The position numbers and the translations under genes are program-made. The notes under the pieces were generated by a model, which was given only the letters and a program-made list of their open reading frames with translations, did not search any database and was not told where the DNA came from. From Pseudovirgaria hyperparasitica (Eukaryota; Ascomycota; Dothideomycetes; Acrospermales; Acrospermaceae): DNA of 64,000 bases. The number at the start of each line of letters is the position of its first letter. Position 1 is the first letter of the stretch. The stretch is taken from the NCBI RefSeq assembly GCF_010093815.1, contig NW_022985558.1, positions 254,640-318,639 of the forward strand, given 5' to 3'. This document shows positions 1 through 8,398 of the stretch, piece by piece.

Positions 1-1649
1 CATAGCTCATATGACTCGCCTTGCGCGAGTGAAGTCTGGCAGCATTGAACCTTGCTACGGTAGTTCGTCTCCTCGGGCGTCCTGATCTGCGCGAGTCCAA
101 GACTCAAATCAAGGGGCTTACGACGAGGTTCCAAGCGAGACTCATTATATCGAGGCTGGTGACGTGTATTGACTGACCTTTTGGATCGGATCTTGGCTCT
201 CATCTCCCGAATCCAGCATTCGTCGTCCGGTAGAAGGCTTTGAACATACACGTCCCCTGCACGATGGTCGATGACTATGCTCCGCTCAATAAAGGCAAAC
301 TTGATATCTTGTCTCCCGTCATTATAACATGACTCGTGAGGCTTGACATCAATAGTCTCGAGGCCTGCCTCATACGAGATGTAGCCCATGAAGCCACCCC
401 AGAATGGAACCGACTCGGGAAGTGTTCCTTTCAGTCCAGACGTAAAACAATATCTGTCGTACGAGCGTGGATCACACCTGTCCAGCGTGTCTTGAAGAAT
501 CGGCCATATTCGGCTGATGGAATCAACCTGGGCGGAAAGTAGTTCGCCTCTCCGCGAAGTGTAACATAGCTCTTTATCTGTTGAACGGTACGTGATTTCT
601 GGTGCCTGTGTCTGACCAGACGTTGGGATTCCTATAATGCTGAAACGTCCTGTCGCATGACCTTGAGAGTCCAGCATAACGATCCTGCTGCGATCAAGGT
701 TCAAGTTCTCGCACAGCATTACTGGAGTGATTGATGGCCACGGGACTTTCCGCCACAAAAACGTGCCTGCATTACGAACCAGGTCAAATTTCACATCTGT
801 AATCATCCCATCGATAGAATCGCTCAGACATATATCTCGAGTTGCACGCATACCATCTACACCAGGGGGTGCAACAGCGCTCAGTCTGTCGATTTTTGCT
901 GTCATATCAGGGTCAGCTATGGTAACCGACCGTTGCCTTGAAATTGACCACGCTTGAGCACGACTCCACCAGTTCTGTATCATGTCCATTCCTTCTTTGG
1001 ACGTGCAGATGGATTCAGGATGGAATTGTACGCCCCAGAATGGCTTGTATAGATGCCTCGCAGCCATCAGTATAGGACCGTTGAGCTCATCCGATGAGTC
1101 CCATGCCAGAGGGAGCATCAGTGGACACTGAGGTGTTGAGTCCCATGTGGTAGTGCCCTCCCCAAGCACTGCATATAGCGAATGGTACTGTGTCGCATGC
1201 AGATTTCGAATGCCTTGAAAAATGTCCATGTCAATGTGCTGAATTTTGCTTACAGTTCCATGTCGAGCCCGCTGCAGTCTCTCGATCCTTGCACCATGAC
1301 TGAGGCATAGACTCTGGAACCCCAAGCATACACCAAAGATGGGCAGTATGTCAGCCTCCTGTAGCTGCCACAGCTGGTTGATAAGTCCGACATCCTTTGG
1401 TTTGGCTGGATGGCCAGGCCCCGGTCCAATGACAACGGCATCGAACGCTCTCAAGATGTCAAGTAGGCATCGGGACACCTCAACATCATTGATGCGGGCA
1501 ACTGAAACAACGGCATTGATCGACTGCTCAAGAAGTCCGACAATGTTGTTGGAGAAAGAATCAAAGGCGTCGATGTAGAGGATACGAGGCCGAGGCAAGC
1601 CACTGTGGCTGCCACCGAGGGGCGGAAAAGGCCCTAGGGCGATCGGCAT
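1..1649 (-). CDS. para-aminobenzoate synthase, 5' part (fused glutamine amidotransferase / PabB)
   Basis: Makes 4-amino-4-deoxychorismate from chorismate and glutamine for folate synthesis, as the fused fungal enzyme does (yeast ABZ1 type). One open frame runs from the ATG at 1649 to the window edge, giving about 549 residues with no intron. The N-terminal class I amidotransferase shows the oxyanion segment VIGPGPGHP (~73-81), the nucleophile motif GVCLGFQ with Cys108, and HPES with His210 and Glu212. After about residue 230 comes the N-terminal region of the chorismate-binding component, and near the edge the frame reads CQTSLAQGESYELC, a typical PabB signature. An ATG at 1657 is out of frame, so 1649 is preferred. 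Anthranilate synthase is the alternative, but in filamentous fungi that amidotransferase is fused to TrpC/TrpF instead. The catalytic C-terminal half lies outside the window. Confidence 0.9.
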   Translation of the reverse strand, partial: MPIALGPFPPLGGSHSGLPRPRILYIDAFDSFSNNIVGLLEQSINAVVSVARINDVEVSRCLLDILRAFDAVVIGPGPGHPAKPKDVGLINQLWQLQEADILPIFGVCLGFQSLCLSHGARIERLQRARHGTVSKIQHIDMDIFQGIRNLHATQYHSLYAVLGEGTTTWDSTPQCPLMLPLAWDSSDELNGPILMAARHLYKPFWGVQFHPESICTSKEGMDMIQNWWSRAQAWSISRQRSVTIADPDMTAKIDRLSAVAPPGVDGMRATRDICLSDSIDGMITDVKFDLVRNAGTFLWRKVPWPSITPVMLCENLNLDRSRIVMLDSQGHATGRFSIIGIPTSGQTQAPEITYRSTDKELCYTSRRGELLSAQVDSISRIWPILQDTLDRCDPRSYDRYCFTSGLKGTLPESVPFWGGFMGYISYEAGLETIDVKPHESCYNDGRQDIKFAFIERSIVIDHRAGDVYVQSLLPDDECWIREMRAKIRSKRSVNTRHQPRYNESRLEPRRKPLDLSLGLAQIRTPEETNYRSKVQCCQTSLAQGESYEL

Positions 1650-2735
1650 TTCCTCATTCAGCCGGAAACGACGTTGAGCGCTTCAGTATGGTTACCAGGA
1701 AGACATGCTGCGTGTTGATGAAGGCTTGGATATTTTGCTACGCCTCCAAAGCAGGATGGGAGCGAAGATTTCTGCTGGGGAGATGGTTTTTTTGGACCTG
1801 GCACGCTAACGTTGATTCCCGGACCGGTCTCTGGCTCTCGCCGCTCGGAAAGCCAAGTCGGTATGAACAAGGATATCAATCGGTGCCCGACATCCGGATA
1901 TCATCATAAACGCGTCGAATTAGCCAGACTGGGGTGTTGTGAAGTAATTGAAATGACTCTGTATTCAGATATGCAACTAGCTCGTATATTGCTACTCTGA
2001 AAGCCTATCAAGCGAGGCGTGGACAGCGGTCATGCGTATATGTCAGCCTGCCGCGGTAGCATAGAGACCGTTCCCTTTCATCATATTCACTTGCCCATGT
2101 CGAGATAATTGTTTAGTATGCTGGTTGGTTCAGAAAGTCGACATGAATACAAGCTGGAAGATAGCATAATAAGACAAGGAAGTCTAATCATATTCCATTA
2201 TAGCACCATAGAGCTTTGCGGTAGCGACGCCCGATTGTAGTGGTCTACCTACAGCAACCTTACTGCGCCCTTCATTGTGGCCATTGTTCGAAACCTTTGA
2301 GTTTCTCGGGAGAGAGACATCACATACACATACGCATGTAAACACTATTCCAAGTCTATGACTAATGCTATGAACAGATAGATAAGCCAGCAACCTAGCT
2401 TCAGTGTTTCCCATCTTGCCCAATCACTGATATTGTGCTGGCACGGGTCCATGCTCACTCTGTCCCTTACTGGGATTGTTGAACAGGTTCAACACTCTTC
2501 ACATCTATGAGCCTTGTAAGAGGTCTGTGCTCTCTGGGCTTGCTCTGATCTCTTGAGCTGTACCTCTACCTACCCTTGAATTCTATCTCAAGCTGTCTCC
2601 CAAACGTGCCATCGAATCCTTTCTCAAGCAATACTCTCCCTACCTACGCTTGAATTTATCTCAAACTGCACAGGAGGTTCCTACCGCTCGCCATAAATCT
2701 ACTATCTACCCTAGCATCCGTCTTCCCCTTTCGAA
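1650..2735. other. intergenic, divergent promoters
   Basis: This lies between the minus-strand PABA synthase start and the plus-strand BTB gene. Only short overlapping frames occur on both strands, none resembling a known protein. The last 200 bases before the BTB gene are rich in ctacc/ctcaagc motifs, as in a fungal 5' leader. Confidence 0.6.
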
Positions 2736-3635
2736 ATGAATAGCCGTGAGTCATGATATTATCTACTCTCCGCAATCACACTAACTTGTCGTATATAGCA
2801 ATGGATGCAATTTCCGCCAACCAGGCCCTCGTCGACCCTAATGCTTTCCATAACCATCCTTACCCAGCATTGATGGATGTCGTCATTGAGTACGTCCGAC
2901 AGCATCAAATCTATGAATAACTATACATTGATACTAATAAACATCTATAGAGATAGTCCTTCACTTATCACCTTCCTTCTATATGAGTCTAAAGATGACT
3001 CTGAAGCTAAGAGCAGCTTCGTTATGCACGAGAACCTGGCCCGGTCTTCATCGACTTTTCTGGAAATCGCTATTGAAAATACCTGGATTGACACGCAGGA
3101 GAAGACTGTGGAACTATATGGGTTCAAGACTGAACCATTTACGGTGTTCTATAACTGGGTACATACCCAACAGCTGCCGGTTTCGTTTGGACCTCAGCGT
3201 GATGTTAGTGCGCAGTTGCAGGACCTTGACCTGGTTCTGACAGCATACTCTCTCGGGGAAAAACTTCATGCAATGGATTTCAAAGACGCACTACTCGACG
3301 CTTATTGTTGGTTTTGCCGTTCGTTTGAACCATATTCGAACTATATAATTCTTGGCCCTCCAATCCAGATTGGTTGGGTCTGGAGTGAGACTCCTCCAGC
3401 CTCGAAGATCCATGAACTACTACTCGACTGCATAAATTATAATGGCGGCGAACCGAGCTTGTGTGAAGAACAAGTAGAGCTATTCTCGCAAGACTTTCTT
3501 CGGGCAGTAGCCCAAGAAACATATTCCAAGCCTGGACCCGAAGCAGTTCGACACAAACCCATCATGCACCCCGATCCATGCCATTACCATGAGCATGGGC
3601 AGGAGAACAATTGTTACAAAGCTCGTCTCTTCTAA
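2736..3635 (+). CDS. BTB/POZ domain protein with Cys/His tail
   Basis: Predicted exons are 2736-2745, 2799-2889 and 2951-3635 (261 aa). Introns begin GTGAGT and GTACGT and end TAG, and the first has a CTAAC branch site. The start in a 10-nt first exon is modelled on the neighbouring paralogue at 5264; an alternative start is 2801. The BTB fold is seen in FVMHENLARSSSTFLEIAI followed by a VELYGFKTEPF strand and the FYNWVHTQQLPV helix. After an all-helical middle the protein ends in DPCHYHEHGQENNCYK, a C-x2-H-x-H-x5-C arrangement shared with the other copies here. BTB domains dimerise and often bridge Cullin-3 ligases, but in this lineage-expanded fungal class no function is known. The paralogue follows 1.6 kb downstream on the same strand. 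Confidence 0.8.
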
Positions 3636-4302
3636 GATTTCCCAAGGCTATGGTCTCTGGCAAAAGCTTGGAGGATCGTCAAGAGGTAGTTCAACGGTAA
3701 CTTCTTGTGCATGGAACTGGTAGGCTAGAGACATCACGGCTATATGAAGTCTCGGCGTAGACACGTGGAGAGAGAGCTCGTATGGTAGTATAATGCAATG
3801 AGACGCTTAGCACAATGATGGAATTTATGCTTCGTAGAAAGTAAAAAACTTCTTCCAATGTTCTATTTAATGATCTCTAGTAGTGTATTACCAGCTCCTG
3901 TGATTACACCATACGTTAAGGTGCTGTCACCAATGTATTAGCCTACCTATTCATGCTCGGCCCATGAGTGCAAGAATCAATTTGACTGTCTATGGAACTG
4001 TCCCAATGCTACTTTAAGGTTGAGAGTAGAGTACGTTACTGTAATACACAGCTATTTTAAGTTCTCTCTACTTGGTGGTGTAGTGCTCAAGAGCAGAGTG
4101 TTACATTGCGCAAGGAGCGATAGTTGCTATACGCTGGGAGTCTCTGTGGCCATCTGCCTGTGACACTGTACTGCAGTCTAAGAATACAAGGGATTGTATT
4201 ATCATGTAGGAGTCCTGAGCTTGTACAGCAGTGGCTATATGGTAAATCATTAATTCTACATTACATCGCACATAATACTAACCCGTATAGCGACCTACTT
4301 AA
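3636..4302. other. intergenic, AT-rich
   Basis: 3' flank of the first BTB gene. I see no open frame of note. The sequence may include decayed upstream parts of the BTB relic that follows, but I could not align it by eye. Confidence 0.5.
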
Positions 4303-4458
4303 CTCGATCTCTCCGCTAAGATATCCTACCGATTCTATGAAGATGCAGCTCACGCACTTTGGGAGGCAAGACTCGAGTCCCACATAGTTCTTCCTTCGTC
4401 AGATCCATGCAGTTACCATCTGTATATTTCAGGCAAATGCTACAAGGAGTTAGGTTGA
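4303..4458 (+). pseudogene. 3' relic of a third BTB-family gene
   Basis: A frame open from 4303 to the stop at 4456-4458 ends in SSDPCSYHLYISGKCYKELG, which matches the tails of the flanking BTB proteins (DPCHYHEHGQENNCYK and DPCAYHVHVKGTCYK). The helix before it, SYRFYEDAAHALWEARLESH, sits where the intact copies have their last helix. No BTB domain can be read upstream in any frame, so this is a decayed copy in which the middle His of the tail has become Tyr. It lies in the same orientation between the two intact genes, which fits tandem duplication followed by loss. Confidence 0.65.
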
Positions 4459-5155
4459 GGATGCACACAGAGTACTCAATGGACACAAGAGTCAGCACGT
4501 TTCGGCAGTAGTAAGGACGACGGTCTGCAATGGCCATGGAGCTAAATATGGAGCAGTTATATCAAAGTATCAAAGCATATGCAGACTATGCCATTGGAGT
4601 ATGTTCCTCTGGCCAGTAAGATGCATACTAGGTAATAAATCACATTTCGATCTACCATTGCATCGTCTGAATCAGCTTGTCTTTGACCATAACCAATTTT
4701 CCAATTCCAAACATCACGAAGACCCATCGAAACCCTCGGAGATACCTGTACCTTGCCCCTTACTCCTCGCATATAACCTGAACCCCTATAGCTATCATTG
4801 GAAATGACTTCTATTATCGCATACCTTGCATTACGTTATCGAGTCACACCATAGCCTCATTAACCACATATTCATGTAGCCTAGACCCTGAAAAGCCTCG
4901 GTGCCTCCTAAACGATTGTGATTGCAGTGTTCTACTTCGTAAGCGATATCACACAGATGAAGTAAAGTCCGTGGAGCACGCGGATCCAGTCAGGGATAAT
5001 CGCCCGTGACAGCATCTTCCGGGTATTGAGGTTTTTGATATTGAGGCTGCGCCGGCTTGCGCGTGCCGTATGTGCATCAGGATATGGCAGGGTTGGGAAG
5101 TAAGCGAGTTGTGTTCACATGCGGAAAGTATCATTCACTTGTCTACGGGATCTTC
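4459..5155. other. intergenic, no gene seen
   Basis: Between the BTB relic and the second BTB gene there are only short random frames on both strands. Confidence 0.5.
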
Positions 5156-5161
5156 TATAAA
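5156..5161 (+). promoter_or_regulatory. TATA-like box of second BTB gene
   Basis: TATAAA stands 103 bases upstream of the predicted ATG at 5264 and is followed by a pyrimidine-rich leader (ctttcctttctctacttcttcc), a usual arrangement for a fungal core promoter. Confidence 0.4.
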
Positions 5162-5263
5162 GCTAAGGGTATCTGCCCTTACTTTCCTTTCTCTACTTCT
5201 TCCACTACTTCTCACTCCCCTTCTTCAACTATTCTAGACCTCTAATATAACTCTCAAGCCAAC

Positions 5264-6089
5264 ATGTCTTCCAGTAAGTATCTAGCATTGATAACTTCTT
5301 TCGCAGCTTGCTAATCATATGCTACAGAAGGAGTGGTCAAGTACGATCGATACAATGATCGCGTGAAAGAACGCCCAACCCTTTCGTAAGCTCAATCTCA
5401 TTCTCGTATTACTATACTTTCTGACTTATATTGGTAGCCTCGACAATAACATGATCACTATCAAGCTCTATTCTAGTCATGACGAGAAAAGTTTCCAAGA
5501 AGAACATGTTGTACATGAAACTATCTTTAGAGAGGCATCCATGGTCGTTGATAATGCCATGGCTTATGATTGGGCCAACAAACGCGAGCGTGTAGTGAAG
5601 CTCTACGACATGGAATCCTACATAGCTTTCCAAGTCTTCAAAACGTGGGTATACCGACATAAAATCATCGTGGAACGATGTTACGATACCGGTGTCTCTT
5701 CTAGCAGCGAGATCCGACTACTATTGGCCGCGCATCATTTCGGGGACAAGTACAAAGCGATACACTTCATGGATACAGTCTTCGACGCGATCACGAAGCT
5801 ACACGAGGGTATCTATCGCGACCCACAGCTCGGGCTTATACCAAGCGTATGGGCACGTACGATGACGAATTCGCCACTTCGGCGATACTTCATTGACTGT
5901 ATCGTCCATAGTAAGGCTTCAGCCTACAACCCCTTTGAACTGTTAAAGAAGCTTCCGGAGGAGTTCCCAACAGAGCTTGCCAAGGCGTTCATGGTCGCCA
6001 AATTTTGGCCAATGGGCCAGGGGATGCCCGGAGACCCTTGTGCGTATCATGTCCACGTGAAAGGCACATGCTACAAGTCCCTAGCCTGA
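5264..6089 (+). CDS. BTB/POZ domain protein with Cys/His tail
   Basis: Predicted exons are 5264-5273, 5328-5385 and 5438-6089 (239 aa). Both introns have GTAAG donors, with CAG and TAG acceptors. The gene has the same layout as the copy at 2736: a 10-nt first exon, a short second exon and one long exon. The BTB region runs over about residues 24-95, with HDEKSFQEEHVVHETIFREA, then VVKLYDMES and FKTWVYRHKII. The C-terminus reads GDPCAYHVHVKGTCYKSLA, i.e. C-x2-H-x-H-x4-C. Between them lies a helical region without a recognised domain. It is clearly a paralogue of the 2736 gene but well diverged. The partner and role are unknown. A Cullin-3 adaptor role would be the default inference for BTB proteins and is not shown by the sequence. 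Confidence 0.82.
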
Positions 6090-6164
6090 CTCTTGGGTCC
6101 GTACAACACTGGATATCGGTTGGAATCTACAGCGTGGGATCAGACATGGGTTTCTGCAAGGCAA

Positions 6165-6256
6165 GCAATAGTCAGCGTACAATTGTATTGAATCGCCAAG
6201 GCAAGCGTCCTAGGTAGGCTTACGATTGCAATAGTCAGCGTACAATTGTATTGAAT
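6165..6256. repeat. 29-bp direct repeat, two copies
   Basis: A perfect 29-bp unit beginning gcaatagtcagcgtacaat lies at 6165-6193 and again at 6228-6256, 63 bp apart. Each copy contains the palindrome acaattgt. The DNA between them also holds two further 'caaggcaagc' words. The repeat lies just downstream of the second BTB gene. Confidence 0.85.
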
Positions 6257-6337
6257 TCTTAAGGATTGCCGATTGCCGTATAGTAGTATTAGAGAAAAAG
6301 TGGGGTTATGGAGGGCAAAGAATATCACATGACTAGT

Positions 6338-6396
6338 CACGTGCCCGATCACGTGACCACACACGTGACTATATAATTACTAGATTTAGTCACGTG
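6338..6396. promoter_or_regulatory. cluster of four CACGTG (E-box) sites
   Basis: CACGTG occurs at 6338-6343, 6350-6355, 6362-6367 and 6391-6396. The first three are exactly 12 bp apart, and TATATAAT-like sequence lies between the third and fourth. CACGTG is the core site of bHLH factors such as Cbf1-type proteins. No gene starts within 1.5 kb, so this may instead be the conserved edge of an old repeat. Confidence 0.5.
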
Positions 6397-6399
6397 AAC

Positions 6400-7424
6400 G
6401 TCATACTAGTCAAACTCGTGCCTAATATTAGCTACCTCACTATAATCGCTAATCGGTATAATAGTCTATAATAGTCGCAAGCAATCGAGGAGGCACGCTT
6501 ACGCTTGATAAGCGGCTGGGATTTCACAATTGCGCTTGCAGTACAGGGATTATTTGAAAGTCCGCTTGCGCTTGACTTGAATTGCCTTGCAGAAACCCAT
6601 CTCTGCGTGGGATGGATTAGACTGTGGTAAGGGAATTCATGCAAGCGAGGGAGGTTGCTAAATGGAGGGTCTTTGAACTTGAACTGGTTGAATAGCAGAG
6701 CATGAGCCTGGCTTGTCGCAATGTGGGAGCATCTTCCCCATTGCACCACAGAGATCAAGCACATAAATTAATATTATACTACTCGATGGTACATTTGACT
6801 TATGCCGTGATGTCGCTCCTTTCAATTACTTCGTGACCGTCTCCTTAACGGAGTCCTTCGCCTTGTCTTCCATGCCTACGATGTAGACGTCTTGAAAAAC
6901 ATCCTCATATACCTCTACATCATTATTACACTGGAACTACCGCTATTGAGGCCACATAGACACGGCCTACCCAGCTAAACACTCTACGCCAACTCATACC
7001 GCAATACTAAAGCTATGACAAGCCCCTTCTATGTATACTACTTAGTATATTTTATAACCCTCTCCCGTAGCAGAGCCTATTCTAGATAGTGCCAACCACA
7101 CTTTTTATCCCTGATACATAGCAAGCACTATCTCCTTGGAGTTAACAGCTGCGTATTACACAAGACACTTATTCCTAAGAGCTGCATTATCGCTACCCTA
7201 GCCAGCTGTCTCTTACATCCTCGTCTTTAAAAACATATATAATCCCGTACCCCACCGAAAATACAAAGCTTGAGTTCACGCGTGACAAGTAGTATAGATA
7301 CGTTGAACGATGTCTTAGAAGGTTCTTAGGCTAAGAAAGCCTCATAGAGCTGCTGGAAACGTGGTTGTCAGTAGTTTAGTTGCACGAGTCGCCCACATAA
7401 AGGCGTGAGAAGAGGCCTCGCAAG
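6400..7424. other. gene-free, AT-rich decayed DNA
   Basis: There are no frames resembling proteins. The 6500-6600 part has several cgcttgc/gcgcttg words. From 6780 on the DNA is TpA-rich and stop-rich in all frames, as expected of old mutated non-coding DNA. Confidence 0.5.
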
Positions 7425-8150
7425 AGACTTCTTCAGTAGAGAATCATCTGTATACTAACTACCAGAGGACTTTTAGGAGACCGGCTCAACAGTTAATCGT
7501 CTATATTTTTGATGCAAATGTAGTTATTAGAGACTTCATCCGGTGGAAGGACCCCTTTATCTCACTTCAAGTGTGCGTGATAGCGATTCCTCCGCGTAGG
7601 AGGACTGTCAATTCATACTCTAAATGTGCTCGTTAGGAGTTTATTCATCTAGGCAGCTTATATCTATACATTACTCTGAGGAATTTAAGAGACCTCTCCA
7701 CTAGATAACTGTACAGATACTTGTTATAAACGTGCTTAATAGAGACCTTTTTAGCTAGAAGGATCCCAACATCTTACTTCAAGTATAAGTATTAGCGATT
7801 TCTCCGCTTTAGAAGAGCTTATATTTCTATACTACTTGTGTTTATTAGTAGTTTGTCCACCTATATCTCCTATGTCTACTTGTTGCCGTAACACATTCAT
7901 GAGATCTCTCCAGTGTATAAACGCGTAGCCACTTACCACAAGAGCCCCTCAAGGAAGTTTGATGAGCGGAGAATCGTCTATATTTCTATAGTAAACGTAC
8001 TCATCAGAGATTTCTTTAGCTGTAAAGACCCAATTGTCCTGCTCCGGGTGCGTCTATCAGCGATTTGTCCATCTGAGAAAGTCAATGTATTCTGCTGTGA
8101 GTGTACTGTAACGCGTTTTAGCCGCTTGAAGAGGCCATATCTAGTCAATT
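7425..8150 (+). repeat. three decayed tandem units, coding-like
   Basis: Three related units follow each other, with matching core words near 7526 (ttattagagacttc), 7738 (ttaatagagacct) and 8001 (catcagagatttc), i.e. a period of about 210-265 bp. The similarity is clearer in translation. Unit 1 reads NVVIRDFIRWKDPFISLQV and unit 3 reads NVLIRDFFSCKDPIVLLRV; unit 2 reads NVLNRDLFS, a stop, then KDPNILLQV. Units 1 and 2 have stops, while unit 3 lies in an open frame of 95 codons (7913-8200). It looks like the remains of a gene encoding a repeat protein. I do not recognise the family. Confidence 0.55.
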
Positions 8151-8398
8151 CAAGCACGCTGGTAGATGGTTATCGAATCTTGGAAGGTTGGGAGTATTGA
8201 GAACTGGTATGTGTTTAAGGCGGAATGGGTGATAAAGAAGTGGAGTTGTAAGAGTGGATGCATGATATACAGGGAGGACAGTTGTTGAATACTAGGCTTG
8301 AATACTAGGCTCTGTTTTCTATGTAGCGTCTTGTCGTATATGCCTATGTATATATGTATATATGAACACAAAATCATCTCGGATAAAGCGTTTCTAGA

